Positions 16,481 to 25,245 of a DNA stretch of 40,602 nucleotides are shown one piece after another. A program made the translations under genes and the position numbers. The stretch lies in the NCBI GenBank assembly GCA_030690985.1, contig JAUYFG010000124.1:1-40602 (forward strand), given 5' to 3'. The stretch comes from Pseudomonadota bacterium (GTDB lineage Bacteria; Pseudomonadota; Gammaproteobacteria; Burkholderiales; Thiobacillaceae). Below the pieces are notes generated by a model. It saw only the letters and a list, made by a program, of their open reading frames with translations, was not told the origin of the DNA and ran no database searches. The number at the start of each line of letters is the position of its first letter. Positions within the stretch are counted from its first letter, which is position 1.

Positions 16481-18409
16481 ATGATGATCGACAACAACAC
16501 GCACACTGAACTCGAACGCAGCCTGCAAGACATCGATTGGGCCGCGCTGCGCCGAGCCGAATACACCGCTTCCCCGGCAGCCTGGGAGGATCAGGTGCTC
16601 TACTTCCTGATGCTGGATCGCTATTCCGATGGTCGCGAGCGGGGCTATCTGGGGAATGACGGCAACCCTGTCGCCACGGGCGAGACGCCGCCGTTCCGTT
16701 TTTCCGAGGATGCCTATCAGGCGGACCAGGCGACCTGGGCCGACGCCGGCGACGAGTGGCTGGGCGGCACGCTGAAGGGGCTGGAAAGCAAGATCGGTTA
16801 CCTCAAGCGGCTGGGGGTGAGCGCGCTCTGGGTCAGTCCGGTGTTCAAGCAGGTGGCCGCAGACGCGCATTCCTATCATGGCTACGGCATCCAGAACTTC
16901 CTCGATGTCGACCCGCACTTCGGCAGCCGCCAGGATCTGATCGATCTGGTGAACACCGCGCATGCCAACGGTATTCGCGTCATTCTCGACATCATCCTCA
17001 ACCATGCCGGCGACGTGTTCGGCTACCGCTACAACCCGGAGCGCTATCCCGACAAAGACGAGCAGGGAGACGCTTGCATGGACCCGCGCTGGGACGGCGA
17101 GGCCTATCCGGTGTCGGGCTGGCACAACGCCTTCGGCGAGGCCAACATCCCGTTCGGTCGCGTCGATCCCGCCAGCCATCCGCATGCCTGGCCCGACGAC
17201 GCGGTCTGGCCGGCGGAAATGCAGGCGGCCGAGAACTTCACCGCCAAGGGCCGCATCGTCAGTTGGGACTACGACCCGGAGTTCTACGAGGGCGACTTCG
17301 TCACGCTCAAGGACCTCCACCACGGCCACCACGACTACGTGGGCAAGGCGCGCATCGTCGACGCGTTCCATCCCTCGCAGGCGCTGATGGCGCTGTGCGA
17401 CCTCTACAAGTTCTGGATCGCCCTGGCCGACGTGGACGGTTTCCGCATCGACACGGTCAAGCACATGGAACCCGGCGCCACCCGCTACTTCGCCTCGGTG
17501 GTGAAGGAGTTCGCGCAGTCCCTGGGCAAGGAGAATTTCTTCCTGGTGGGCGAGATCACCGGCGGCCGCGAGCATGCCTGGAAGATGCTGGAACTTACCG
17601 GCCTCGACGCGGCGCTGGGCATCGACGACATCCCCGACAAGCTGGATTACCTGGCCAAAGGCTGGCGCGAGCCGGCGGACTACTTCGGTCTGTTCCGCAA
17701 CTCCGCGCTGGAGCGCAAGGCTTCCCACGTCTGGTTCGGCCGGCACGTGGTGACCCTGTTCGACGACCATGACCAGGTACGGAAAGGCAACAACAAGGCC
17801 CGCTTTTGCGGCGACAAGGCCAACGATGGCTATCGCCACCTCAAGGCGGTGCTCGGCCTCAACCTCACTTCCATGGGCATTCCCTGCCTCTACTACGGCA
17901 GCGAGCAGGCCTTCGACGGCGCCGGCGACAACGACCGCTACCTGCGCGAATGCATGTTCGGCGGCCGCTTCGGCTCACTGAAAAGCACGGATCGCCACTT
18001 CTTCGAGGAAGACCACGAGATCTACCGCTTCATCGCCGAAGTCACCACATTGAGAAACAAGCACCTGGCCCTGCGTCGAGGGCGCCAGTATTTGCGTGAG
18101 ATTTCCGATACCGGCGCGGCGGGCACGTTCGGCCTCCCGCGCATGATCGGTGGCGAGATCCGCTCCCTGGTGCCCTGGTCGCGCCTGTTCGCCGATGCAG
18201 AAATTCTGCTGGCGATCAACACCGACGCGGACAAGGCGCGCGCGGCCTGGGTCACCATCGATGCCGGCCTGCATGCCAACACGGTGGCGCTGACCTGTCT
18301 CTATTCCAGCGACCCCGCCCAGATCGGTGCCGGCACGCCGATCGAGTCGCGCAACGGCAGGGCGGTCAGGATCAGCGTGCCGGCGGGGGGCTTCGTGGTT
18401 TATGGCTAG
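16481..18409 (+). CDS. GH13 alpha-amylase family glycosidase, cytoplasmic
   Basis: A 642-residue glycoside hydrolase with the four GH13 regions: DIILNHAGD, DVDGFRIDTVKHM with nucleophile D324, LVGEITG with acid E358 and LFDDHDQ with D431. The usual FxxNHD has DDHD here. No signal peptide is present, so it acts in the cytoplasm on alpha-glucans, maltodextrins or a related sugar such as trehalose. The C-terminal beta domain (LVPWSRLFADAEILLAINTD to RISVPAGGFVVYG) is complete. ATG 16481 has AGGA about 11 bases upstream; ATG 16484 is an alternative. It looks intact although the genes on both sides are broken. Exact specificity cannot be told. Confidence 0.9.
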   Translation: MMIDNNTHTELERSLQDIDWAALRRAEYTASPAAWEDQVLYFLMLDRYSDGRERGYLGNDGNPVATGETPPFRFSEDAYQADQATWADAGDEWLGGTLKGLESKIGYLKRLGVSALWVSPVFKQVAADAHSYHGYGIQNFLDVDPHFGSRQDLIDLVNTAHANGIRVILDIILNHAGDVFGYRYNPERYPDKDEQGDACMDPRWDGEAYPVSGWHNAFGEANIPFGRVDPASHPHAWPDDAVWPAEMQAAENFTAKGRIVSWDYDPEFYEGDFVTLKDLHHGHHDYVGKARIVDAFHPSQALMALCDLYKFWIALADVDGFRIDTVKHMEPGATRYFASVVKEFAQSLGKENFFLVGEITGGREHAWKMLELTGLDAALGIDDIPDKLDYLAKGWREPADYFGLFRNSALERKASHVWFGRHVVTLFDDHDQVRKGNNKARFCGDKANDGYRHLKAVLGLNLTSMGIPCLYYGSEQAFDGAGDNDRYLRECMFGGRFGSLKSTDRHFFEEDHEIYRFIAEVTTLRNKHLALRRGRQYLREISDTGAAGTFGLPRMIGGEIRSLVPWSRLFADAEILLAINTDADKARAAWVTIDAGLHANTVALTCLYSSDPAQIGAGTPIESRNGRAVRISVPAGGFVVYG

Positions 18410-18642
18410 CAGCCTGTCGGGCTTTGGAATCGTCGGACCCGATTGCACCGGGCCAAGGATTCAGCCGTAGACAACATCGCCGACTGGTGGGGCGGCCGCC
18501 TCGCGGCGGTCTACCCCGGCCTGGGTGGCGCGGACGCGCAAATTCAGGTCGATGCCGAGGCCTGGAACCGCCTGCGCGCCGACATCGCACTCGCCAGCGT
18601 GGATCGGGCGGTGCCGGTCGTCGCCTGATGTAAGTGGAGTCG
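18410..18642. other. Degenerate stretch after the GH13 gene
   Basis: A plus-strand frame without a start codon encodes DNIADWWGGRLAAVYPGLGG and ends WNRLRADIALASVDRAVPVVA at 18628. Its amino-acid usage looks gene-like, so it may be the tail of a lost gene. I do not recognise it. Confidence 0.25.
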
Positions 18643-18711
18643 GGTGGGTAAGCGAAGCGCATCCACCATCACCGCAGCCATTGGTGGATGCGCTGCGCTT
18701 ATCCACCCTAC
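18643..18711. repeat. Hairpin repeat, GGTGGATGCGCTGCGCTTATCCACC family
   Basis: Arms of about 25 bp (GGTGGGTAAGCGAAGCGCAT at 18643 against ATGCGCTGCGCTTATCCACC ending 18707) around a 15-base centre. Its right end (CCCTACGGCTACG) touches the broken RyR-domain gene. Confidence 0.85.
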
Positions 18712-18713
18712 GG

Positions 18714-18893
18714 CTACGCTGCCCGTATCAACCCCCGCCGAATCAATTCGGCCACCACCACCCGCGCGGTCTCGCGGTCATAGTCCTTTTCCAACTTCGC
18801 TCAGATGCCGTAGCCAACCAGATCGGGGTGGCGTTTGCCTGCGTCGTCACGTTGCGGTCCGTAGCGCCAGCCTTCGGCGATGCTCTGGCTCAT
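18714..18893 (-). pseudogene. Decayed RyR-domain gene
   Basis: On the minus strand ATG 18893 begins MSQSIAEGWRYGPQRDDAGK, then RHPDLVGYGI and a TGA stop at 18801. After the stop the same frame continues KLEKDYDRETARVVVAELI and RRGLIRAA, then TAG. Together this is the core of a ryanodine-receptor (RyR) domain: IAEGWRYG, K-HP-LVPY, then EKDYDR. A one-base loss and a one-base gain around the expected LSEVEK segment explain the internal stop. The 3' end meets a hairpin repeat. Prokaryotic RyR domains are predicted ligand-binding modules, often in conflict-type proteins. The match is by memory of the family. Confidence 0.6.
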
Positions 18894-18928
18894 GTTGGCG
18901 TCATCCAGGTAAATGTGATTGTTCCAGA

Positions 18929-18957
18929 TTGACCTGTGCCGCGTTCCAACATACCAT
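18929..18957 (+). promoter_or_regulatory. Sigma-70-type promoter of tpiA
   Basis: TTGACC at 18929-18934, a 17-base spacer and TACCAT at 18952-18957, 30 bases before the tpiA start. It overlaps the upstream flank of the RyR remnant on the other strand. Confidence 0.6.
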
Positions 18958-18986
18958 TCGCGGCCTTTTTTGGAGAGGGAAAACCG

Positions 18987-19733
18987 ATGCGTCGCAAACT
19001 GGTCGCCGGCAATTGGAAGATGCATGGCAGTCTGGCTGAAAACGAAGCGCTGTTGTCCGGCATTCTCGCCGGCATGGGCGGCGTGAAGGCGGACGTGGCG
19101 GTTTGCGTGCCGTTTCCCTATCTTGCTCAGGTACAAGCCAAGCTGACGGGCAGCGCGATTCGCTGGGGTGCGCAGAACATGAGCCAGCAGGCCCGTGGCG
19201 CGTATACCGGCGAAGTGTCCGCCGCCATGCTGAAGGATTTCGCTTGTACCTATGTACTTGTCGGTCACTCCGAGCGGCGCGCCATTTACGGCGAGAGCGA
19301 CGAGCTGGTGGCGGAGAAATTCGCCGCCGCGCAGGCGGCCGGCATGACCCCCATCCTGTGCGTGGGCGAGACGCTGCGCGAACGTGAGGGTTGTATTACC
19401 GAGGCTGTGGTGTCACGCCAGATGGATGCGGTGATTGCCAAGTGTGGCGTGGCTGCTCTGGCCCGTGCCGTGGTGGCTTATGAGCCGGTCTGGGCGATCG
19501 GAACGGGTGTGACGGCGAGTCCGGATCAGGCGCAGGCGGTGCATGCCTACATCCGCGCCAAGGTGCGTGAACTGGATGCGGCTGTGGCGGATGGCCTGAT
19601 CATCCAGTACGGCGGCAGCATGAAGGCCAACAACGCGGTCGAGTTGCTCGGTCAGCCGGATATCGATGGCGGCCTGATCGGCGGCGCCGCCCTGAATGCG
19701 GAAGAATTCCTGGCAATTTGCCGGGCAGGCTAA
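18987..19733 (+). CDS. tpiA: Triosephosphate isomerase
   Basis: Interconverts dihydroxyacetone phosphate and glyceraldehyde-3-phosphate in glycolysis. The 248-residue product has the N-terminal NWKMHG with the catalytic Lys, GHSERR with H94, AYEPVWAIGTG with E166 as catalytic base, and the phosphate-binding GGS near the C-terminus (IQYGGSMKANN). ATG 18987 has GGAGAGGGA just upstream. It is 10 bases before secG, the common betaproteobacterial pairing. Confidence 0.98.
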   Translation: MRRKLVAGNWKMHGSLAENEALLSGILAGMGGVKADVAVCVPFPYLAQVQAKLTGSAIRWGAQNMSQQARGAYTGEVSAAMLKDFACTYVLVGHSERRAIYGESDELVAEKFAAAQAAGMTPILCVGETLREREGCITEAVVSRQMDAVIAKCGVAALARAVVAYEPVWAIGTGVTASPDQAQAVHAYIRAKVRELDAAVADGLIIQYGGSMKANNAVELLGQPDIDGGLIGGAALNAEEFLAICRAG

Positions 19734-19743
19734 AGGTATAGAA

Positions 19744-20073
19744 ATGGAATTTATCGTCTGGGTCTTGCATGTGCTGGTGGCGTTGGCCGTGATCGGCTTG
19801 GTGCTGATGCAGCATGGCAAGGGCGCCGATATGGGCGCGGCGTTTGGCGGTGGTTCCTCCGGGAGCTTGTTCGGGGCGACCGGTTCGGCCAACTTCATGT
19901 CGCGCACCACTGCCGTGCTGGCAACGGCATTTTTCCTGACCAGCATGGGCTTGACCTATTTTTCCAGCCAGAAGAGTGAGGCGGCCAGGTCTGCAGCGCA
20001 ACCGGTAGCGCCGCAGTCGGCCCCGATGCAGGCGCCTGCTGAATTGGATAAATCGGGCGCAATCCCGAAATGA
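19744..20073 (+). CDS. secG: Protein translocase subunit SecG
   Basis: Small inner-membrane partner of SecYE that assists protein export. The 109-residue product has two membrane helices (FIVWVLHVLVALAVIGLVLM, and TAVLATAFFLTSMGLTYF) joined by the conserved Gly-rich loop HGKGADMGAAFGGGSSGSLFG. The C-terminal tail is Ala/Pro-rich. AAGG lies 7 bases before ATG 19744, overlapping the tpiA stop, so the two are cotranscribed. Confidence 0.97.
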   Translation: MEFIVWVLHVLVALAVIGLVLMQHGKGADMGAAFGGGSSGSLFGATGSANFMSRTTAVLATAFFLTSMGLTYFSSQKSEAARSAAQPVAPQSAPMQAPAELDKSGAIPK

Positions 20074-20079
20074 GTTCTT

Positions 20080-20102
20080 CGGCATGTTCTTTGAACATGC
20101 CG
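20080..20102 (+). terminator. Hairpin between secG and tRNA-Leu
   Basis: A perfect 10-bp stem (CGGCATGTTC with GAACATGCCG) and a TTT loop, six bases after the secG stop. There is no T-run behind it, so it may be a processing signal separating message from tRNA rather than a full terminator. Confidence 0.5.
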
Positions 20103-20119
20103 CGTAAGAAGTTGTAAAC

Positions 20120-20204
20120 GCCGACGTGGTGAAATTGGTAGACACGCTGTCTTGAGGGGGCAGTGACGAAAGTCGTGCGAGTTCGAGTCTCGCCGTCGGC
20201 ACCA
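20120..20204 (+). tRNA. tRNA-Leu (anticodon GAG)
   Basis: An 85-base class II tRNA with acceptor pair GCCGACG/CGTCGGC, discriminator A and encoded CCA end. The anticodon stem CTGTC/GGCAG encloses TTGAGGG, giving anticodon GAG at 20154-20156 (reads CTC and CTT). It has a long variable arm and the T arm GCGAG-TTCGAGT-CTCGC. Its place between secG and nuoA is the usual betaproteobacterial one. Confidence 0.97.
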
Positions 20205-20238
20205 TCGAATTTCTTTATATGCCCTCAAATAATTTAAT

Positions 20239-20264
20239 AACCCATTGATATCAATGGGTTTTTT
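20239..20264 (+). terminator. Rho-independent terminator after tRNA-Leu
   Basis: Stem AACCCATTGA/TCAATGGGTT with a TA centre, followed by a run of Ts (TTTTTTGTTTT). It separates the tpiA-secG-tRNA unit from the nuo promoter. Confidence 0.8.
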
Positions 20265-20277
20265 GTTTTCCATCGCC

Positions 20278-20306
20278 TTGACGTAAGGTCGCTGAAAGCC
20301 TAAACT
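20278..20306 (+). promoter_or_regulatory. Sigma-70-type promoter of the nuo operon
   Basis: TTGACG at 20278-20283, a 17-base spacer and TAAACT at 20301-20306. It lies just after the terminator and 52 bases before nuoA. No other strong promoter was noticed in the operon, so it probably drives the 16-kb transcript. Confidence 0.65.
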
Positions 20307-20357
20307 GCGCGCCTTCTTGGCGTGGTGTGCAGTGTGCACTCGCCGTTCGGGGGAGCC

Positions 20358-20714
20358 ATGCTCGAAAACTATTTTCCGGTTCTGATGTTCATCCTGGTGG
20401 GCCTTTTCGTCGGGGTCGCTCCCATGGTCGCCGGTTTCGTGCTCGCCCCGCACAAGCCGGACGCGGAAAAGAATTCCCCATACGAATGCGGTTTCGAAGC
20501 CTTCGAGGATGCGCGCATGAAGTTCGACGTGCGCTATTACCTGGTGGCCATCCTGTTCATCCTGTTCGATCTGGAAATCGCCTTTCTCTTTCCCTGGGCC
20601 GTGGTGCTGGAAGAGATCGGCACGTTCGGTTTTGTTTCCATGATGATTTTCCTCGGCATTCTCGTGGTGGGTTTCGTCTACGAGTGGATGCAGGGCGCCC
20701 TGGATTGGGAATGA
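20358..20714 (+). CDS. nuoA: NADH-quinone oxidoreductase subunit A
   Basis: Membrane subunit of complex I. The 118-residue product has three membrane helices and the conserved loop [20 protein letters not shown], which reaches toward the quinone site. ATG 20358 has GGGGGAG 3 bases upstream; the longer frame from 20322 is not needed. The stop at 20714 is followed by an inverted-repeat element rather than directly by nuoB. Confidence 0.97.
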   Translation: MLENYFPVLMFILVGLFVGVAPMVAGFVLAPHKPDAEKNSPYECGFEAFEDARMKFDVRYYLVAILFILFDLEIAFLFPWAVVLEEIGTFGFVSMMIFLGILVVGFVYEWMQGALDWE

Positions 20715-20724
20715 TCCTATGAGC

Positions 20725-20857
20725 ACCTCTAAAACCCCAGATTTCATCCCAACTGCTGCGTTGCGGAAAAAATTTCTTGCTTACATATCAATCATATGCG
20801 GCGCTGCGAAATTTTTTCCGCGCCTTGCATTTGGGCGAACTCTGAATTTTTAGAGGT
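20725..20857. repeat. 133-bp inverted-repeat element between nuoA and nuoB
   Basis: Ends ACCTCTAAAA and TTTTTAGAGGT form a terminal inverted repeat. A second perfect 14-bp pair lies inside: GCGGAAAAAATTTC at 20763 and GAAATTTTTTCCGC at 20808. The right end carries AGAGG 7 bases before the nuoB start and so provides its Shine-Dalgarno. A 44-codon frame (ATG 20719 to TAG 20853) runs through it. It resembles a miniature mobile element; no second copy is present here. Confidence 0.75.
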
Positions 20858-20863
20858 ACCCAT

Positions 20864-21340
20864 ATGAGTATCGAAGGCATCCTGGAAAAAGGCTTCGTCA
20901 CCACCAGTGTCGACGCGGTGGTGAATTACACCCGTACCGGCTCGCTCTGGCCGATGACTTTCGGTCTCGCCTGCTGCGCCATCGAGATGATGCAGGCGGG
21001 CGCTTCCCGTTATGACCTGGACCGCTTCGGCATCGTGTTCCGCCCGAGTCCGCGCCAGTCCGATCTGATGATCGTCGCCGGCACCCTGTGCAACAAGATG
21101 GCGCCGGCGCTGCGCAAGGTTTACGACCAGATGGCCGAGCCGCGCTGGGTGATTTCGATGGGTTCCTGCGCCAATGGCGGCGGTTACTACCACTATTCCT
21201 ATTCCGTGGTGCGCGGTTGCGACCGCATCGTGCCGGTGGATATCTACGTGCCGGGCTGCCCGCCCACGGCGGAAGCGCTGCTGTACGGGCTGATCCAGTT
21301 GCAGAAGAAAATCCGCCGTACCAGCACCATCGCCCGCTGA
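20864..21340 (+). CDS. nuoB: NADH-quinone oxidoreductase subunit B
   Basis: Carries the terminal 4Fe-4S cluster N2, which passes electrons to quinone. The 158-residue product shows the four ligands C37 and C38 (ACCAIEMM), C102 ([13 protein letters not shown]) and C132 ([11 protein letters not shown]). ATG 20864 is the family's usual MSIEG start. Its ribosome binding site lies in the end of the element in front, so translation may depend on how that RNA folds. Confidence 0.98.
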   Translation: MSIEGILEKGFVTTSVDAVVNYTRTGSLWPMTFGLACCAIEMMQAGASRYDLDRFGIVFRPSPRQSDLMIVAGTLCNKMAPALRKVYDQMAEPRWVISMGSCANGGGYYHYSYSVVRGCDRIVPVDIYVPGCPPTAEALLYGLIQLQKKIRRTSTIAR

Positions 21341-21355
21341 CAGGACCGCACGCAT

Positions 21356-21952
21356 ATGCCCTTGATTCCTGAAGTCCTGCTTGAGCGTGTCCAGGACGCG
21401 CTGGGCGACAAGGTTCTGACCAGCAAGATCGCGCAGGAGCAGATCACCATCGAGGTGCCCGCCGGCGACTGGCTGGAAGTTTGCGCGACTTTGCGCGACA
21501 CCCACGCGCTGGCCTTCGATCTGATGATCGACCTGTGTGGCGTCGATTATTCCGCCTGGAAGGATGGCGCCTGGGAAGGCCGACGCTTTGCCGTGGTACT
21601 GAATCTGTTGTCGATCAAGCGCAATCACCGCCTGCGTGTGCGTACTTTCTGCACCGATGACGAATTGCCGATCCTGCCTTCGTTGATGGAAATCTGGCCG
21701 GCGGTGAACTGGTTCGAGCGCGAGGCCTTCGACCTGTTCGGCATCGTTTTCGACGGCCATCCCGACCTGCGCCGCATCCTCACCGACTACGGCTTCATCG
21801 GCCATCCGTTCCGCAAGGATTTCCCGGTTTCCGGCCATGTGGAAATGCGTTACGACCCGGAGCTCAAGCGCGTGGTGTATCAGCCGGTGAGCATCGAGCC
21901 ACGCGTCGTGACCCCGCGCATCGTGCGTGAAGACAACTACGGGGCCGCGTGA
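21356..21952 (+). CDS. nuoC: NADH-quinone oxidoreductase subunit C
   Basis: Peripheral-arm subunit of complex I without cofactors. The 198-residue product has the 30-kDa subunit signature [21 protein letters not shown] and [13 protein letters not shown]. It is a separate gene, not fused to nuoD as in E. coli. Its TGA overlaps the nuoD ATG by one base. Confidence 0.97.
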   Translation: MPLIPEVLLERVQDALGDKVLTSKIAQEQITIEVPAGDWLEVCATLRDTHALAFDLMIDLCGVDYSAWKDGAWEGRRFAVVLNLLSIKRNHRLRVRTFCTDDELPILPSLMEIWPAVNWFEREAFDLFGIVFDGHPDLRRILTDYGFIGHPFRKDFPVSGHVEMRYDPELKRVVYQPVSIEPRVVTPRIVREDNYGAA

Positions 21953-23229
21953 TGACTGCTGCAACCGCTGAAATCCGCAACTACACCATCAACTTCGGCC
22001 CGCAACACCCGGCCGCGCACGGCGTGCTGCGTCTGGTGCTGGAGCTGGACGGCGAAGTGATCGTCCGTGCCGATCCGCACATCGGCCTGCTCCATCGCGG
22101 CACCGAGAAGCTGGCGGAAACCCGCACCTTCCTGCAAAACGTGCCCTACATGGACCGGCTGGACTACATGTCCATGATGCAGAACGAGCATGCCTACTGT
22201 TTGGCGATTGAGCGCCTGATGGGCATCGAGGTACCGGAACGCGCGCAATACATCCGGGTGATGTTCGACGAGATCACCCGGATCCTGAATCACCTGCTCT
22301 GGCTGGGCACCCACGCGCTCGACATCGGCGCCATGACCGTCTTTCTCTACGCCTTCCGCGAGCGGGAAGACCTGATGGACGTCTACGAAGCCGTGACCGG
22401 CGCCCGCATGCACGCGGCCTACTATCGTCCGGGCGGCGTTTACCGCGATCTGCCGGATGCGATGCCGCAATACCAGGTCGTTCATCGCAAGAGCGAAGCC
22501 GACCTGCGCCGGATGAACGAAAACCGCCAGGGCAGCGTGCTCGATTTCATCGAGGACTTCAGCAAGCGCTTCTTCGGTTATGTCGACGAGTACGAAACCC
22601 TGCTCACCGACAACCGCATCTGGAAACAGCGCACCGTCGGCATTGGCGTGGTCGACGCCGATCGCGCCCGTGCGCTGGGCTTCACCGGCCCCATGCTGCG
22701 CGGCTCCGGCATCGTCTGGGATATGCGCAAGATGCAGCCCTATGCGGTCTACGACAAGCTCGACTTCGAGATTCCCATCGGCCGCACCGGCGACAGCTAT
22801 GACCGTTATCTGGTGCGCATGGAAGAAATGCGCCAGTCCAACCGCCTCATCCAGCAGTGTGTGGCCTGGTTGAAGGCCGATACCGCCAAAGGCGCCGGCC
22901 CGGTGATCTGCGCCAACCACAAGGTCGCCCCGCCTTCACGCGAGTCCATGAAGTCCAACATGGAAGAGTTGATCCACCACTTCAAGCTGTTCACCGAAGG
23001 CATGCATGTGCCGGAAGGCGAGTGCTACGCGGCGGTGGAGCATTCCAAGGGTGAGTTCGGCGTCTACATGATCTCCGACGGCGCCAACAAGCCCTACCGC
23101 CTGAAGCTGCGCGCACCCGGTTTCTCGCATCTGGCCGGTCTCGACGAAATGTCGCGCGGCCACATGATCGCCGACGTGGTGTCCATCATCGGCACCCTGG
23201 ACATCGTGTTCGGCGATATAGACAGATGA
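21952..23229 (+). CDS. nuoD: NADH-quinone oxidoreductase subunit D
   Basis: The 49-kDa subunit that forms most of the quinone pocket with NuoB. The 425-residue product starts [20 protein letters not shown] and contains [12 protein letters not shown] with the quinone-contacting His, the partner Tyr in [13 protein letters not shown], and the C-terminal [12 protein letters not shown] 21952 overlaps the nuoC stop; the GTG at 21949 is a less likely start. A 13-bp tandem repeat straddles its stop codon. Confidence 0.98.
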   Translation: MTAATAEIRNYTINFGPQHPAAHGVLRLVLELDGEVIVRADPHIGLLHRGTEKLAETRTFLQNVPYMDRLDYMSMMQNEHAYCLAIERLMGIEVPERAQYIRVMFDEITRILNHLLWLGTHALDIGAMTVFLYAFREREDLMDVYEAVTGARMHAAYYRPGGVYRDLPDAMPQYQVVHRKSEADLRRMNENRQGSVLDFIEDFSKRFFGYVDEYETLLTDNRIWKQRTVGIGVVDADRARALGFTGPMLRGSGIVWDMRKMQPYAVYDKLDFEIPIGRTGDSYDRYLVRMEEMRQSNRLIQQCVAWLKADTAKGAGPVICANHKVAPPSRESMKSNMEELIHHFKLFTEGMHVPEGECYAAVEHSKGEFGVYMISDGANKPYRLKLRAPGFSHLAGLDEMSRGHMIADVVSIIGTLDIVFGDIDR

Positions 23230-23249
23230 TGCAGATAGATGATGCAGAC
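23224..23249 (+). repeat. 13-bp tandem repeat at the end of nuoD
   Basis: AGATGATGCAGAT at 23224 is followed at once by AGATGATGCAGAC. The nuoD stop TGA (23227-23229) lies in the first unit, so unit gain or loss would change only the spacer to nuoE. Confidence 0.8.
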
Positions 23250-23260
23250 AGGTAACAGAC

Positions 23261-23734
23261 ATGCTTTCCGCTGAATCCCTCGCCCAGATCGACCGTGAAT
23301 TGACCAAGTACCCGCCCGAGCAGAAGCAATCGGCGGTGATGGCGGCCTTGCGCATTGCTCAGGACGAATTGGGCTGGCTCTCGCGCGACACCATCGAGTT
23401 TGTTGCCCACTACCTCGCCATGCCGGCCATCGCCGCCTACGAGGTCGCTACCTTCTACAACATGTATGAGCTGGCGCCGGTGGGACGCAACAAGGTCACC
23501 TTGTGTACCAACCTGCCCTGCCAGTTGCAGGGCGCCGACGGGATCGCCGCGCACATGCAGGCCAAGCTGGGCATCGGCTTCGGCGAGACCACGGCCGACG
23601 GCCGTTACACCCTCAAGGAAGGCGAGTGCATGGGCGCCTGCGGCCACGGCCCCCTGTGCCTGCACAACAACCACAAGATGCACGATCACCTGACCCCGGA
23701 ATCGGTGGACAAACTCCTGGATGAGATGAAATGA
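23261..23734 (+). CDS. nuoE: NADH-quinone oxidoreductase subunit E
   Basis: Carries the 2Fe-2S cluster N1a in the NADH-dehydrogenase module. The 157-residue product shows the ligand pattern C82-x4-C87 (CTNLPC) and C123-x3-C127 (ECMGACGHGP). The N-terminal helical part (YPPEQKQSAVMAALRIAQDE) is typical. Its stop overlaps an ATG in the form ATGA, but that ATG opens a read-through ORF over an inserted element, not nuoF itself. Confidence 0.97.
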   Translation: MLSAESLAQIDRELTKYPPEQKQSAVMAALRIAQDELGWLSRDTIEFVAHYLAMPAIAAYEVATFYNMYELAPVGRNKVTLCTNLPCQLQGADGIAAHMQAKLGIGFGETTADGRYTLKEGECMGACGHGPLCLHNNHKMHDHLTPESVDKLLDEMK

Positions 23735-23961
23735 GTTTGAACACGCCCGATACCCACACCAGCCGTCATTCCCGCGAAGCTTGCCCCCGAATGCTTGAAT
23801 CGGGGGGCGGGAATCCCCGCAAGGGGGACGCCGGATTCGTAAAGCCGCTGAAGCGGCAACGACTCCGCTGTCCAGGTTGTGCGTCAAACTGCTTTTCGAA
23901 GGCAATCAGGGATATGAACTGGATTCCCGCATGCGCGGGAATGACGGGGTCGATGAAATGA
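23731..23961 (+). other. 76-codon read-through ORF between nuoE and nuoF
   Basis: The frame starts at ATG 23731, overlapping the nuoE stop, and ends at TGA 23959-23961, overlapping the nuoF ATG at 23958. Its first residues, MSLNTPDTHTS, mimic the nuoF start [11 protein letters not shown]. The rest is translated repeat. It probably has no function as a protein, but may keep ribosomes moving from nuoE to nuoF. Confidence 0.5.
23764..23946. repeat. 183-bp inverted-repeat element between nuoE and nuoF
   Basis: Ends CGTCATTCCCGCG (23764) and CGCGGGAATGACG (23934-23946) are perfect inverted 13-mers. Subterminal GGGAATCC and GGATTCCC extend the pairing. The element is flanked by two diverged copies of the nuoF start region (from 23725 and 23952). 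The CGTCATTCCCGCG end is common to short repeats in many proteobacteria. Confidence 0.8.
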
Positions 23962-25244
23962 GTTTGCTGACACCCGATACCCAGGTCTGCCTCTGGACGC
24001 TCCAGCATCCCGAGCCCGCGTCCCTGGCTACCTACACCGCCAATGGCGGTTACGAAGCGCTGAAAAAAATCCTCGCCGAGAAGACGCCTGCCGAGGACAT
24101 CATCGCCCAGGTCAAGACCAGCGCCCTGCGCGGTCGCGGCGGCGCCGGTTTTCCTACCGGCCTGAAGTGGAGTTTCATGCCGCGCAATTTCCCGGGCGAC
24201 AAGTATGTGGTGTGCAACACCGACGAGGGCGAGCCGGGCACGTTCAAGGATCGCGACATCGTCCGCTGCAACCCGCATCAGTTGATCGAAGGCATGATCA
24301 TCGCCGGCTACACCCTGGGCGCGAAGGCGGGCTACAACTACATCCACGGTGAAATCTACGAGGAATACCAGTCCTGGGAACGCGCCCTGGAAGAAGCCCG
24401 CGCCGCCGGCTTCCTGGGGAAAAACCTCCTCGGCTCCGGCTGGGATTTCGATCTGCACGCGCATCATGGTTACGGTGCCTATATCTGCGGCGAAGAAACC
24501 GCGCTGCTGGAATCCATCGAAGGCAAGAAAGGGCAGCCGCGGTTCAAGCCGCCGTTCCCCGCCAGCTACGGCCTCTACGGCAAGCCGACCACGATCAACA
24601 ACACCGAAACCCTGGCCTCGATCCCCTGGATCATGCGTCACGGCGGCCAGGCCTTCCTGGAACTGGGCAAGCCCAACAACGGCGGCAGCAAGATCTTTTC
24701 CATCTCCGGCCACGTCAACAAGCCCGGCAACTACGAGATTCCGCTCGGCACCCCGTTCGCCGATCTGCTGGAAATGGCCGGTGGCGTGCGCACCGGGCAC
24801 ACCCTGAAGGCGGTGATTCCCGGCGGTTCCTCGGCGCCGGTGCTTACCGCTGAGACGATGATGGCTTGCACGATGGACTTCGATTCCATTGCCAAGGCCG
24901 GCTCCATGCTCGGTTCCGGCGCGGTGATCGTGATGGACGACAGCGTCTGCATGGTGAAGGCCCTGGAGCGCCTGTCCTATTTCTATTTCGAGGAATCCTG
25001 CGGCCAGTGCACGCCCTGCCGCGAAGGTACCGGCTGGCTGTATCGCATCATTCACCGCATCGAACACGGCCAGGGGCGTCCGGAAGACCTCGACGAACTG
25101 CTGCGTATCGGCAAGAACATCGGCGGCAACACCATCTGCGCGCTCGGCGAAGCGGCGGTGGGGCCGGTCGCCAGCTTCGTGAAACATTTCCGCAAAGAGT
25201 TCGAGTACCACATCGAAAACAAACGCTGCATGGTGGGTTCCTGA
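23958..25244 (+). CDS. nuoF: NADH-quinone oxidoreductase subunit F
   Basis: Binds NADH and FMN and holds 4Fe-4S cluster N3; this is where electrons enter complex I. The 428-residue product has [13 protein letters not shown] (FMN/NADH binding), [13 protein letters not shown], and cluster ligands C348, C351, C354 (CGQCTPC) and C394 (NTICALG). The frame extends upstream into the repeat element, but ATG 23958 gives the normal MSLLTPDTQ start. The nuoG ATG follows the stop by one base. Confidence 0.98.
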   Translation: MSLLTPDTQVCLWTLQHPEPASLATYTANGGYEALKKILAEKTPAEDIIAQVKTSALRGRGGAGFPTGLKWSFMPRNFPGDKYVVCNTDEGEPGTFKDRDIVRCNPHQLIEGMIIAGYTLGAKAGYNYIHGEIYEEYQSWERALEEARAAGFLGKNLLGSGWDFDLHAHHGYGAYICGEETALLESIEGKKGQPRFKPPFPASYGLYGKPTTINNTETLASIPWIMRHGGQAFLELGKPNNGGSKIFSISGHVNKPGNYEIPLGTPFADLLEMAGGVRTGHTLKAVIPGGSSAPVLTAETMMACTMDFDSIAKAGSMLGSGAVIVMDDSVCMVKALERLSYFYFEESCGQCTPCREGTGWLYRIIHRIEHGQGRPEDLDELLRIGKNIGGNTICALGEAAVGPVASFVKHFRKEFEYHIENKRCMVGS

Positions 25245-25245
25245 A

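Noticed and set aside
15656-17839. 727-codon minus-strand frame opposite the M15 and GH13 genes
   Set aside because: Antisense shadow; the plus-strand genes show catalytic motifs of known families.
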